Assembly (NCBI RefSeq): GCF_040712315.1 | Contig: NC_134013.1 | Span: 80,482,001 to 80,546,000 of the forward strand | Length of the DNA: 64,000 nt | DNA from: Castanea sativa | Lineage: Eukaryota > Streptophyta > Magnoliopsida > Fagales > Fagaceae | Direction: 5' to 3' | Part shown: one piece after another, positions 22,398 to 33,598 of the stretch | How positions within the stretch are numbered: the first letter of the stretch is position 1 | Layout of the letters: every line of letters starts with the position of its first letter | Made by a program: the position numbers and the translations under genes | The notes under the pieces: generated by a model | Databases searched by the model: none | What the model was told of the DNA's origin: nothing | The model's input: the letters and a program-made list of their open reading frames with translations, nothing else

Positions 22398-23640
22398 ACC
22401 TTTGCAATTTTCCTTGTCTGATAAGGGCTTCTATCTGCTGCTTCAAGTCATAACATTCAGAAGCGTTGTAACCGTGGTCACGGTGGAAGCGACAATACTT
22501 GTTTCTGGACCTCTTGCTAGGGTCTCCCTTAAGCTTGTCAGGCTATGTCAAGGTTGCCTCGTCCTTGATCGACATCAGAACTTGATCAATAGGAGCCAAC
22601 TAGGTGAAGCTTGCGAACCTCCCAGTGGGGGGCTTGGAACGCCTATCCTCCTGTTGGTCTCCTGTCCTTGTTGTTTTCCATCCCCTGTCCTGCCGTATAT
22701 TTTTTTGCCTTTCCCACTTTTTAGGCTTCTCTTCTCAGGAAAGCAACGCGTCTTCTGCGTTCATGTACTTATTAGCTCGGTAAAGTACATCCTACATGGT
22801 TTTTGGGTCATTTTTGTATAAGAAAAACATAAACTTCCCCTTTCATAACCCATTGGTGAACGCAACAACGAGTATTTTTTCATCAACTTTATCTATCGAA
22901 AGGGCTTCCTTATTGAACCAAGTTATGTAGGATCTCAGCGTCTGCTCCTCCCATTGCTTGATGCTTATTAGGCACGCAATGGACTTCTTATACCTATGCC
23001 CCCTATAAAGTGCGAGGCAAACTGCACGCTTAACTCCTTGAAGGTACTGATGGAGTTAGACGTCAACCTACTGAACCATACCCTTGCAGGACCTTTTAGC
23101 GTAGTTAGGAAGGCTCGACACATGATTTCATCCGCAACTCCTTGCAAGTGCATAAGGGTTTTCAATGACTTCAGGTGATTTGAAGGATCCTTTGACCCGT
23201 CATAGGCTTCTACCTGTGGCATACGGAACTTTGGCGGAAGGGGGAATGAAGTGATGGGTTCAGTAAAAGGCAAGTCCGTCCGGTGGACTAACTCATGGAG
23301 GTTGCTTAACACTCGTCTTCTGAAGGCATTCATCACGAAGTCCATCTGCTCCTTCATCATCTGCATCTCTGTGACCATGTGTGATGGTGCTGTTTCTGCG
23401 ATGGACGGACGGCTGGTATCCTGTCACTCTTGTTTGCTCGGAGCATTGCTGCCTCCCGGTCCTTCTCGGTCCCTCCTTTCGGTACTAGTGACCTCTTGCT
23501 CTTCTCCGTGACATTTGGGCCTAGCATCCCTTTGGTGCAGTTGCTCCTCTAGGTCATGGTTTTGCTCAGTAAGGCGTTCCACCACCACAGCTAGGTATGT
23601 ACCTGTCTTTTAAAGGCAATAGTGCGAGGTTCATCTCTGT
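22398..23640 (-). pseudogene. Tat element gag
   Basis: Frame 23378-22968 carries the gypsy gag core (YDGSKDPSNHL, MCRAFLTTLKGPARVWF). The continuation to 22400 has an YCRFHRDHGYNASEC zinc-knuckle-like segment followed by DLKQQIEALI. Several TAG stops break it between 22870 and 22560. Confidence 0.85.
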
Positions 23641-23740
23641 TATTGTTGTTGGTTGCCATCAAGCGAGTGAGTACCATACAACTCTTTGTCTAGGAAGTGT
23701 TAGTATGGCTGCTTTTGTTTTCTCGTTACCTTTTTTCCCA

Positions 23741-23754
23741 TAAACGGCGCCAAC
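23741..23754 (-). other. Primer binding site of the Tat element
   Basis: Directly inside the right LTR the minus strand reads TTGGCGCCGTTTATGG. The TGGCGCCGTT core matches the primer site type known from Athila and Tat elements. Confidence 0.75.
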
Positions 23755-24365
23755 TGATGATGCCAAAAATCATCAGTAAGTCACTTAGTCCTCACGTGCT
23801 CTAGACAAAACTTACGCAACAAAAAAAGAAGAAGACCTCACAGAGAGTACCAGCGTCGAATCCGCCAAATACCCTCCAAAGGCTAAGTTAGAGGACTTTC
23901 ACCACTTTAGAGTGCCAGAGCTGGGGTAAATTATGCGTACCTTGATTTCTGATGGTTTTGGGTTTTTATAATAGTGTAGAACCGACCTTTGTTTCTTGGT
24001 GAAGAAGATGTTTTCTTGCAGAGAAGATCCTCATAAATACACGTGTTTTACAAGATCCTTTCCATATAGAGATTTTGTTGATTAGGATTAATTGTAGGGC
24101 ACGAGACATTTCCATTTAAAGTTTCTTGGAGACCACTTAAGCCATGTGGATGCCACGTGACTTTGCCACCCGTCTACTTTGTATCCGTCTACTTGGAATC
24201 TATCCACCATGAAGAATCCATCCATCTTCTCTTTCTCTTTGTCTGGGCACAATCTTTATTCCGCCCGTTGTTTGTTAGTACGTTTAGACCGTCCTTTTCC
24301 TTGGCACTGTTGCTTTTGGTTGGCTTTATGAATGGATCCATCTATCTTAAATTATATCCCCTTTA
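23755..24365 (-). repeat. 5' LTR of the Tat element (right copy)
   Basis: Aligned with 14258-14861. Scattered substitutions and small indels show that the insertion is not recent. Confidence 0.9.
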
Positions 24366-24764
24366 GAATGTAAGAGACAAACCATCAAACACAGAGGCCA
24401 TACACCATATGTTCTATGATTTGCCTCCTAAATTTCATATTACATATCTTACTAGTTTAGCCCTGCTATGTGTTGGGGCTAACTAGTTTTTCTTTTCTTT
24501 TCCTATTAGGTAAATAGGGTAAGTCTTGTAGAGTTTGAACCTTAATGCCCAGATACCATAATAAATGTTTTTTTTTGTTGGATAAGTAAATAGTTACAAT
24601 GGGGCAATGGGAGATGAGAATTTGAATCTTGGATGTCTCCACTGAAAACAATAGCAGCTGCCAATTGAGCTAAAACACTCTTGGCCACCATGTTGGAATC
24701 ATTGGGATATGCCTTGAATGCTTGACTAATTTCTATTAGCTTATGCGTGCATTTGCGTAGAGAT

Positions 24765-24945
24765 GTTTCTGCATTTTGTGTTTTTTTTTGCTGGTCCCAC
24801 AACATTGTTCATGGACCAGCTAACACTTGAAAAAACACGTGAACAGTTTTTTGCCTTTTATAAAATATTTTGCTACAGTGTTTTCAGCAATAAGTTTTCA
24901 ATTTCAGCAAAATAAGCAGTATCCTAACAAACCCTATGTGTTGGT
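24765..24945. mobile_element. MITE-like fragment, family 2, copy A
   Basis: It shares word order with 28975-29169 (TCTGCATTTTGTG, GGTCCCAC, TTTTGCTACAGTGTTTTCAG, AATAAGCAGTATCC). It lies in the intron of chitinase-RLK copy 2. The left end is unclear. Confidence 0.5.
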
Positions 24946-25069
24946 AAATTCACACGTGCTTGACAATACTGGTTGGATAAGATGAGACTTTGCTCACCAC
25001 TAGTTAGTTTTTTCCAACACGAATATCATATATACGACCATATCAAAATAAAATGAAAAAGAAAATGAC

Positions 25070-25599
25070 CAATGGATTCCCAGTAGTACATTGTAACCTA
25101 CCTGCTCTAGAAAGCACCCAATTATCATCATTCCTAACTTGAAACACATTGAAACCAAGTAGCCCGCTCTGCTTTGCATAAGAAACTTTAGGTTTAACAG
25201 CCTCCACATCACCATAGTTAATCCAAGCTAGTCCAATTGTGCAGAAATTCACCACATAGGTAGCATTATACACTAGAGCAGCTTCAGAAGGAAAGCTTCT
25301 AAGATACGATTTTATGAACTTATAGCCCATGGAACTATTGGCTGTAACAGCTGGACCAATAGCTAGTGCACCCATTACATTGTTATTAGGGTCCAAAAGT
25401 GTCCACGCATAACCATGGTAAGGCAAGCCCAAAACCAATTTGCTAAGCAAAAATCATTTTCTCTTCCACTCTTTTATGCCACTATCAGTATTAGCCCCAT
25501 TCATTGGGTCATACAAAGCCGCATGAGTGTATGTGAAATTGTTGATTCTAGGCACATAGTAGTCATATGCTGTAACATGTACCTAATCCAAGTTTTTCT
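25070..25599 (-). pseudogene. Chitinase-type receptor-like kinase, copy 2: GH18 half (5'-truncated)
   Basis: From 25599 the minus strand reads VTAYDYYVPRINNFTYTHA, then SKLVLGLPYHGYAWTL, YVVNFCTIG, VEAVKPKVSYAKQSGLLG and FQVRNDDNWVLSRA, the C-terminal half of a GH18 class V chitinase-like domain. The 134 codons from 25450 to 25046 are open, but two stops precede them (after the LD that starts the fragment and after KRK at about 25459). The N-terminal half, with the catalytic DxDxE segment, is missing because a CACTA-type terminus begins at 25600. It pairs with the TM and kinase exons at 13709-11084, displaced by the gypsy insertion. Confidence 0.85.
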
Positions 25600-26420
25600 C
25601 ACTACAAGAAATCTGGGTTCAGGCGGCATTTTCTATAGCAACGTTTTTAAATTCGTCGCTATAAGTGGTATACTGTGACGTTTTTGAAAAACGCCGCTAA
25701 ATAGTGAGCCTTTAGCGACGTTTTTTAGAAAATGTCAATGTAACTCAAAACAATAGCAACGTTTCTAAAAACGCCACAATAAGTATAGTTTTAGTAGTGT
25801 TTTTCTGGATTATAGTGACGTTTTTAGAAATGTCACTGTATATTAAGAAGACGCCCAGCAGTAAGCAAAAGGGGAAAACTCTATAGCGACGTTTTTGAAA
25901 ACGTCGCTATAAGTTCCCACTATTTTTGACTTTTCCCGCACAAACTTTTGCCCATTTCCCACACTTTTTTCAATATTTTTTTTCACTTCGTGTCCCAAAT
26001 CCCTAGCAATGCGCAAAAAGGGGAAAAGCTCTATAGCAATGTTTTGGAAATGTCGCTATAAGTTCCCACCATTTTTTACTTTTCCTACACAAACTTTTGC
26101 CCATTTCCCACACTTTTTTGCCTTGTTTTTTTTCCATTCGTGTCCCACACTCCCACTTCTCTCTTTTTTTTTCCTCCACTTTGTTTTGGCATTATGATTT
26201 TAAGTGGGGGTATTATCATATTTTGTCCATACCAACACCGACCCTATTTCCACTACATGTTGGTTTGCCCCCACTCATCTTTTACAAAAACCCCTTCCCT
26301 CTTTACTCTCTTCTCTACTCTCTCATTTACTTCCCCTGCCATGACCAAATCCTAGCTCAAACATTTTTAGTGCTTTGCACACTAAATATTAGTCTCCTTT
26401 CTCATTTTTCCTTTCACAAG
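25600..26420. mobile_element. CACTA-type transposon end with subterminal palindromes
   Basis: It begins exactly with CACTACAAGAAAT, the conserved terminus of plant CACTA (En/Spm) elements, preceded by TCT. The next 450 bp hold repeated words of the type TATAGCGACGTTTTTGAAAA in both orientations (near 25640, 25680, 25720, 25815, 25885, 26030), several forming near-perfect hairpins such as that at 25883-25912. This resembles the subterminal repeats bound by CACTA transposase. The other terminus (TTTCTTGTAGTG) was not found, and no transposase is seen. The border with the gag fragment (about 26420-26640) is uncertain. Confidence 0.7.
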
Positions 26421-27581
26421 TTATGACCTCCAACGAAGTGAGGATTTCTCTCCATTAATCCTCCTAGTAGCCAAACTCCATGAGATTTCAAAGTAGATCA
26501 AACCCAAGGTAAAAATATGAGTCTTCTCACAATTTCTTCTATGAAATATATTGGTTTTTGTTATTTTATAATGTTTATGGTATATACTTGATGGGTTTGG
26601 TGAATATTGGAAGATTAGAGGATTATAAGGATTTGAGCTTTCGGAGTCACTAAGAGTAGTGGCAAACACCTTACCCTTCCCTCTCAAGTAGTTGGGACAT
26701 TCTTTCGTGATGTATCCATGGCCGTTGCATTCAAAGCACACAACTCCTTGGGGGGATTGAGAGTCCTTCCCATCTTTCTTCTTGAACTCTTTTCTACCAC
26801 CTTTGAATGATGAGAGCTTTCCTTTGCTAATGGACTTCCCACTGTTCTTCATCTTCAAAAATTTTAGGAAGTTCTTTGCAAGGAGTGCTACTTCTTTCTC
26901 CATATCATCTTCTTTGGAAGAGTCGTTCATCCTCTCATTGATGGTTTTGAGTGCAAGCAATTTGCTTGGCTTGTGAGAAGGCAGTCCAAGTTCATATGTT
27001 TGGAGAGATCCAATTAGCTCTCGAATTTTAATCTCATCTAAATCTTTGCTTTCTTCTATAGCAGTAACCTTCGCATGATAACTCTCCGATAAGGACCTCA
27101 AGATCTTTCTCACCACCTTAGCATTCTCAATCTTTTCACCGAGATTGAGCTTGGCAATCGCGATTTCGTTGAGCTTCCCATAGAATGAATCAAATGACTC
27201 ATCATCGCTCATCTTAAGCTCTTTAAATCGAGTGGCAAGCATTTGAAGTTTTGTGTCCTTGACCTTCCTGGTACCTTCGTAGGTAGTCTCAAGAATCGTC
27301 CAAGCTTCCTTAGCGGTCTTCACATGCGATATCCTGTGAAATTCATCAATAGACACACCACAAAATATAGCGTTAATTGCTTTGCTATTGGCATTTGCCA
27401 ATGCAAGAGCTGCCTTGTCGCATTCGGACTTAGCTGTTGTGGGTCTAACATACCCATTCTCAAAGGAATCCCATACGGACTCATCTATAGAACAAAGAAA
27501 TGCCCTCATATGGACTTTCCAAAAAGCATAGTTGCCTCCATCAAAGAATGGTGGAGCATTGAGAGATTGTGATCGATCCAT
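26421..27581 (-). pseudogene. Ty1/copia gag (UBN2 type), 3'-truncated, chimeric tail
   Basis: From ATG 27581 the frame runs without a stop for 387 codons to 26421. It has the gag N-terminus (FFDGGNYAFWKVHMRAFL), the UBN2 core (KEAWTILETTYEG, MLATRFKELKM, ESYHAKVTAIEE, GSLQTYELGL), a basic stretch and a zinc knuckle reading CFECNGHGYITKEC. In CX2CX4HX4C knuckles the His is essential; here it is Tyr (one C-to-T change). Homology stops near SDSES (about 26640). The remaining 70 residues are out-of-family sequence read from the adjoining DNA. No protease or RT follows, so the element is cut off here. Confidence 0.82.
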
Positions 27582-27635
27582 CACAAAAAGGGTGTTAGAT
27601 TGCACTTAGGTAATGAAACCACAACAAGTGCACTC

Positions 27636-27648
27636 GCTCTGATACCAA
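27636..27648 (-). other. Primer binding site (tRNA-iMet type)
   Basis: The minus strand reads TTGGTATCAGAGC next to the LTR end, the common copia primer site. Confidence 0.85.
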
Positions 27649-27649
27649 T

Positions 27650-28691
27650 TGAAAACTCGAATTTGTGTTAAAACACAAGAGCTTGTTTAGACCCCAAATT
27701 AAAAATTACAGCTCGATTGATTTTACTCTAACTTAAACTAAGTGCGAAATAGAGTAAATGCAAGTGAACAAACAATACAACTACTCTAAGCCATATTCAA
27801 TAAAACACAACAGTAAAATGAAAGCTAAAAGAGTAGGGAAGAGAGATGCAAACACAAGATAACACACCGATGTGTTATTGAAGAGGAAACCGAAGAACTT
27901 GGCGAAAAACCTCTCCGTCGCCCTCCAAGTGGTAAATCGATCCACTAGACAATAAGTTGGGATACATGAATAGCAAAAGACCCTCCAAGCCTAGTCTACC
28001 CAATGCACCTAAGCCCCCCAAGCTCCTACTCCAACAAGGCTTCTCAGAATCGTGTCTTGTCTAGTTTTTCGGATCCTGCGATGCGTCTGATTGCATATGC
28101 CAAAGCTTGGCTTCTTCCAATGCTTCCTAATAGTACCAAAAACTTACTGGACACTCAGTATAGGTGTGGTAAGTGTTTGGGCTATCAACCTCTCAAGGAT
28201 ATAGAAATGGAGAGGTAGGAGTAGAGAGAAACCACAATGAATGGTGTGTAGAATTATAGGTATGACAATCTCACACTCTCAAGGGTTGAGGCTAGGGTTT
28301 TCCCTTCTGAAAAGCTCTACTTAATATGTGGGTAATGATGGTATATATAGTGTGTATGAGGATGTAGTGAAGCAGATAAGACAAAATAGTAAAACAGACT
28401 GTTTCGCGGATATCTTGTGGGAAGGCCTTACCTGCGAGACACTCGTGAAAACCAGCTGTCACCATCTGTCATGACTCTTCGCATTCCAGTCATGTGCAAG
28501 GCGCATGCATCACTTCGCGGGATGCTTAGTTGCGAGCTACCCAGGAGAATTATTTTGTCTTCACATGCTTGAGTCTTCACACACTCTCTCTCTCTATCAT
28601 ACAACCCTTACAATAAAATCGCACATAAAATACAGGGTATAAAAAATTGAACAAAATTACAATAAAATTTGGCATGGCATTAAAGCCAACA
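27650..28691 (-). repeat. 5' LTR of the truncated copia element
   Basis: On the minus strand it starts TGTTGGCTTTAATGCC and ends CGAGTTTTCA before the primer site. Length about 1042 bp. No second copy exists in the window, so the 3' half of this element is lost. It contains a (CT)n run at 28583-28597. Confidence 0.8.
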
Positions 28692-28974
28692 CAAAACAGT
28701 TGTAAATCACAATTTTACAATAATAATGTGGACACATGATCATCTTTTAAAGAATATCAAGGATTTATTAAAATTGTGAGTTATAAACATTATTTCAATT
28801 TTGAAATCGTGACCTGAACTCACGATTTCAATTAAAAAAATAGGTGTGTAACGGTGTGCGTGTGTGTAATAGGATAATTTTTTACTATATCTCTTGCCTA
28901 TATAATAAGAGTAATGTTACATACACAACAATTTTCACAACAAATTTAACACCAACTTACATTACTTTGTGTGA

Positions 28975-29169
28975 GTTTGGATAGCGTGTTTGCATGTTTC
29001 CAGTGCATCTGCGTTTTTTTCTGTGGGTCCCGTGCACTATCCACGGGACCCGCAAGTACGTAAAAGTACAAATCTAACTTTAAAACTGAGTCCCACCGCA
29101 CTATTTACACTTTTAAAAATTATTTTGTTACAGCGTTTTCAGTTTTCAGTAATAAGCGGTATCCAAATA
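28975..29169. mobile_element. MITE, family 2, copy B
   Basis: The left end GTTTGGATAGCG and the right end CGGTATCCAAATAG are imperfect inverted repeats. The interior contains TCTGTGGGTCCCGTG and a hairpin GGGTCCCGTGCAC/CCACGGGACCC. It is non-coding and about 195 bp. Confidence 0.65.
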
Positions 29170-29282
29170 GATCCTTTATTATCCACCATTAACAACTTGT
29201 CACTTTTATTTTTCTTATAAAAACTTGTCACATTAAACATGTGTGAAATTTGTTGTCAATTTTAGTGTGCTTGCAGACTTAT

Positions 29283-29284
<2 letters not shown>

Positions 29285-29313
<29 letters not shown>
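29285..29313. repeat. (AT)n microsatellite
   Basis: Fourteen or so AT repeats read directly. Confidence 0.9.
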
Positions 29314-29316
<3 letters not shown>

Positions 29317-29569
29317 CCTTTTTTGAGAAACTAGACTAATTGATATAATAATGTGAACACATAACAATCTATTAAAGCATATCAAGGATTTATTATTAAA
29401 AAACGATAAAAGATAAAAGATAAAACATGTCAAGGATTTAGGATACGTGTATCAATAAGCTCAACTTTATGTTAATCTGATGACAATAAATTGGAATTAG
29501 TGATTTTGACAAGCTAACATGATAGTGATTTAGTGAATATGAATTATATGATGCTAACTGGTGTCCTTG

Positions 29570-29932
29570 TATTCTCCTTGTATTCTCTTGTGTGATGGCC
29601 TTTAAAATAAGCTTTATATATTTAGGGTTGTGAAAAAAGAAACCCTACACAAATACATAAGCATGGGCCGAAAATCAGATCTGAAAAACTAATTTTCGTA
29701 ATTCTCGATAGATAAAATCTATTGAGAGTTGTCGAGACCTCGATAGATAGCTATCTGTCGAGAGCTGTCCAGTTTTAATGAATCAGCACTTCTTCACTTG
29801 TTTCTTGGACAGACTTGCATGGTTTTAACACTTGAACTTGAAACCTTGTTCATTGAAGTGCATTTTTTCAGAGGATTAGCTAATTCTAAATTAACATATG
29901 TTCCTAACATGAATCACATATGTTCTAATAGC
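29570..29932. repeat. LTR fragment related to 6534-7474
   Basis: It matches the 3' half of the nested solo LTR (shared CATGGGCCGAAAATCA, CTCGATAGATAGCT, ATGAATCAGCACTTCTTCAC). The left part is missing, so it is a fragment. It lies close to the poly(A) end of the LINE. Confidence 0.7.
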
Positions 29933-30059
29933 ATGCATTTCAACATTTGTTTGACTTATTAGTTATTTCACATGCCCAACTTTCATGATTTATTACAATA
30001 GAGCATATGTGTGTGCTGGGTGTGCATTTTTTTTTTTTTATAGAAAGAAATCGAGTATT

Positions 30060-30600
30060 TTATTGAATCAAATAAAAGGCAATATTAGTCTGAACAAAAT
30101 ATGAAAGTGACGGTGGTACATCCTCCAGCCATACACTAGTATCTGACAAATTAAGCGCTAATCTTGCCAGACCATGTGCAACTTTGTTACCCTCCCTCCT
30201 GATATGAGAGTAGGATAATTCAGTAAAGTTTCTCCCCAAAACTCTTGCATCATCAATGATCACCCCATATGACGCCATACCAGAATTTTTTGTTCTCAAA
30301 GCTTCTGTAACAACTATTGAGTCCCTTTCAACCAAAATACCATCCACCCCAATCTCACCTGCAAATTCAATAGCTCTAGTGGCTGCTGCTTCAATCTCCA
30401 CAAACTTGTATGCTTGACTGAAATTTTGTGCTAGTGAAGCCACGATCAGCCCTTCATTGTTGCAAATAACGACACCTACACCTAATTTATTAGTTTTTTT
30501 TGGTAGATAGCTCCGTCATAATTAACTTTGAAGCCATTTAGTGGAGGTGTTTTCCAATGGCACTGACTATCTTCTGCAGCATGAGATGGAGGCCTGGGCT
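30060..30600 (-). pseudogene. LINE RNase H domain
   Basis: The minus strand reads NGFKVNYDGAIY (first Asp), EIEAAATRAIEFA (Glu), ILVERDSIVV (Asp) and EGNKVAHGLARLA, the RVT_3 type RNase H at the 3' end of plant L1 elements. A stop-free stretch of 127 codons ends at the poly(A). Confidence 0.85.
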
Positions 30601-30807
30601 GAGCTGCACTAAATTCAGCGAGCCACATAGCTGTGACTCGGGGTAATTGCTATGTTGTGATGTTCTTGTTGGGTCCAGATTTGATTTCTCTGCTGCCACA
30701 TGCACAATGCTATTACCGAAAATAGTTCAGCCCATTCACCGTTATCTAGAATCCACGTGAGCAACTCCTTGGTGTCCTGTACCTCAGACCGAGACCTAAA
30801 ATCCTAG

Positions 30808-31830
30808 TGATAGGCCAAAAACGTATTGATCCCTTGTGATGGATTAATTGATTAATTAGCCAAATTTAATTAATTAACCAAATTAACATGCAAGCGTGTG
30901 GTAGCACAAATAAATCACCAGTAACCTAAAGTGCAGCGGAAAAATAAATTGACACGGTGATTTATTTACTAATGGGGAAAACCTCCAAGGCAAAAACCCC
31001 ACCAAGTGATTTTAAGGTCACCACTCCCGAGAATTCACTATTATCAAAACAAGTGGTTACAAGTAAAGAAATCCCAGTACCTTCTACCAACCTACAGTTG
31101 AACCCTTACCCCAATACCCAATTGGACTTGTTCTGTAGTGACAATCTCTCCTTTTAATGCACAACTCCCAGTACTTGACTAACCAATTGTGCGGATCCTA
31201 GTACGCGACTTCAATCACCAACTTGAGAAAGATGTTGACTGCAAAGCTCTTCAATTCATCCTCATAATGAAAAACAAGAAGATGCTTGGTTACAAAACCT
31301 TACGGTGCATAAACACAGTAGCTTCTTCACAATAAAGATGAACTAGGGCAAACTTTGTCTCCGGTCACAAAAATCTTTTGCAACTTGCATTCTCTGCTGT
31401 GTAACCAAATACAGCCCTTAAAATAATCCTTTTATATGTCTACGGTTGTGAGAAAAGAAGGCCCAAAGATATATCCATGGATTGAAGTCAAAACATATTT
31501 GAAATTTTGTTTTTCTTAAACCTCGACAGATAGAGGTATCAAGATGCTGTTGAGCAATTGTCGAGCCACGGGGCTAGAACAGCTTCTTATGCTCGATAGA
31601 TGCTAGCTGTCGAGCCAACTGTTGAGCTTTAATGACAGGCACTTCTTCAACTTGTTTCTTGGACAGACTTGTATGACTTTAACAATTGATCTTGAAACCT
31701 TGTTCCTTGAAATATTAAACACATCCTAGATCTACCCAAATACAAGCAAAATGTGTTTTGTCAAAGGATTAGCCAATTACATAAAAGAATGACATATGTT
31801 CTTAACAAGTAAACCACATATGTCCTAACA
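30808..31830 (-). repeat. 3' LTR (left copy) of the polymerase-less element
   Basis: Plus strand starts TGATAGGCCAAAAACG and ends TATGTCCTAACA. It has the same length as the right copy. Confidence 0.95.
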
Positions 31831-31844
31831 ATCCCTCCCTTTGG
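31831..31844 (-). other. Polypurine tract
   Basis: Minus strand reads CCAAAGGGAGGGAT directly before the LTR start TGTTAGGACATATG. Confidence 0.75.
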
Positions 31845-32152
31845 CAATCCATGACAAAACCACAACAAACAAATTAACATATGAGAGAAGTCATAAAGCA
31901 CTCAACTCATGCTCACTTGTTGAATACAATAAAATCTATCCTAATACAAGCTCTTGAAAAACTTTGCAAGAAGAGAGTTTATGAGAAGTAGACTTTGACA
32001 ACCCTGTATTTCTGAAACATTTTAAACAAAACACATTAAGGCATCTTTGTGTGAAGCAGAAATAATAGATTGCATACAAAAGAAGGAAACATGTGTATAA
32101 AGAAAGAAAAGAAACAACACATGTAAAGATAGGTGAATAAAACATACATCAT

Positions 32153-32154
<2 letters not shown>

Positions 32155-32195
<41 letters not shown>
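32155..32195. repeat. (AT)n microsatellite
   Basis: About 20 AT repeats read directly, inside the polymerase-less element. Confidence 0.9.
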
Positions 32196-32197
<2 letters not shown>

Positions 32198-32410
32198 AAG
32201 ATAAGCATCATGTATGTAAAAATGGTCACAAGACCTAGGTATAAGAACAATGTATCTCTAACAAAGAAAGAAAAGAAAAGATACAAGTAATCCTCACTAC
32301 ATCCCTAAAAAAAAAAAAAACAAACACTCCCCCTAACAAAAAATCTCTTATATCCTAACTCTCCCCCAAAGAATGACTACTCTCATATCCAAAACTACTC
32401 CCCCTTTTTG

Positions 32411-33598
32411 TCACGAGTGACAAAGGGTAAGAGTGTCAAGTAGACATCTTGTCAAAACTGGAAGAGCTAGCACCTCCATTCTCATCATCACAGTCGTTGC
32501 CGGAACCACCATCAGATGTCTCGGATGCCTCAGGAGAAGGAAAGGGAGACTCCACAAAACCACCAAGGCAAGCCAGTTGTCTAGCAATACGGCCAATATG
32601 GGTGTTCACCTAATACAACTCAGTAGAAAGTGTATCAAGGTGAGCATCCATGTGCTGAAGCTACGCCATGATTGCATCCAAAGTCACACCTTCCGCTAAA
32701 GTAGAGGGAGTGGAGGTAGAAGGAGCTGAAGCAGTGGGAGGAGTTGCTGAATTGGACCGCCTTAAACGAAACTACGCCTCGCTCCATTTAACGGTAGTGT
32801 AGTCAATGGCACACCTAACGGAGAAGTGATCGGATGAGGGAAAAGAACAGAAAAATGGCATAAAATCCGCGTGATAGCTGAAGGAAAGATGAGCTTATCA
32901 CGGGTCGCTGTATCCCTATACACATCTATGATAGAAATAATAAAATGCGAAGGAAAATCTATTGAAAGATCCTCAAGAAGGGACAACAGAAAGTGAGCCT
33001 GAGACTCTGTGATAGAGTTGTAGTGAGAGAGAGGATACAAAACAAAAGTCATCACCATGTTCAAGAATCTAGGACCTTTAGCAAAAGGCCGACATGATGT
33101 AAACTGACGTTCACCTTAATCAGCTGGGCACTCACAAAAGGCAGAGATCATCTCGTCTTTGGATACAATCGGTAGAAGCTCACAACCGAGGTAGTCAGGA
33201 TGCACAACCCTCAGAACATGGAGCACATTAGATACCAACTCTAGTGTGACCACTATGCGCATACCTCAAACGCGAGTATGAAAGAGAGGTACTGTAGTAT
33301 CAGTTCCATGCATGTTGGAGTAGAACTTCTAGATAAGCACAGAAGGACAAATGACCGAGACGTCATACAGTGACTCCCATTCCCGACTGTGAATAACATT
33401 GGGAAGGTCAGTGTCGACGAAATCCGACAAACTAACTCAGCGTTCCAAATGAACACCTCATTTAGAGAAGTTCTCCAAGAAGTCCTTTTAGGCTTTCTCA
33501 TCATAGAACTGAACAAAATAGGAAGTAGGATCAGAGGACGAAGAGGCCTTAGAACGAAGAGGGTTCTGGGATGGAGCAGACTTACGTTTCGGTGCCAT
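32411..33598 (-). pseudogene. Extra ORF of the LTR element (putative plant transposon-associated protein)
   Basis: From ATG 33598 (MAPKRKSAPSQN) one minus-strand frame can be followed for over 250 codons: FVQFYDEKA, FVDTDLPNVIHSREWESLY, then LELVSNVLHVLRVVHPDY, FAKGPRFLNMVMTFVLYPL, LLSLLEDLSIDFPSHFI and VYRDTATRDKLIFPSAITR. I recognise this as the family often named 'putative plant transposon protein' in plant genomes (function unknown). Six internal stops break it, each one C-to-T step from CGA, CAA or CAG on the coding strand. The tail below 32760 is low-similarity. A TATATATA box (34107-34114) lies upstream, so it may have had its own promoter. Confidence 0.7.

Larger units (their letters stand above)
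14258..24365 (-). mobile_element. Ty3/gypsy retrotransposon, Tat lineage, about 10.1 kb
   Basis: LTRs of about 605-610 bp (14258-14861 and 23755-24365) start TGATGATGCC on the plus strand; the left copy ends CCCTTTCA. Flanks GAAAG (14253-14257) and GAATG (24366-24370) look like an aged 5-bp duplication. On the minus strand the order is LTR, TGGCGCC-type primer site, gag, protease, RT, RNase H, a second RNase H, integrase, tandem repeats, an antisense ORF, polypurine tract, LTR. Two RNase H domains, an antisense ORF and a tandem-repeat-bearing 3' region are published features of the plant Tat lineage. Every coding part carries stops, so the copy is not autonomous now. It is inserted in chitinase-RLK copy 2, in the same region as its missing intron. 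Confidence 0.9.

Noticed and set aside
26009..26426. Plus-strand hydrophobic open frames
   Set aside because: T- and C-rich DNA of the CACTA-type region gives Phe/Pro/Ser-rich frames with no domain or start context.
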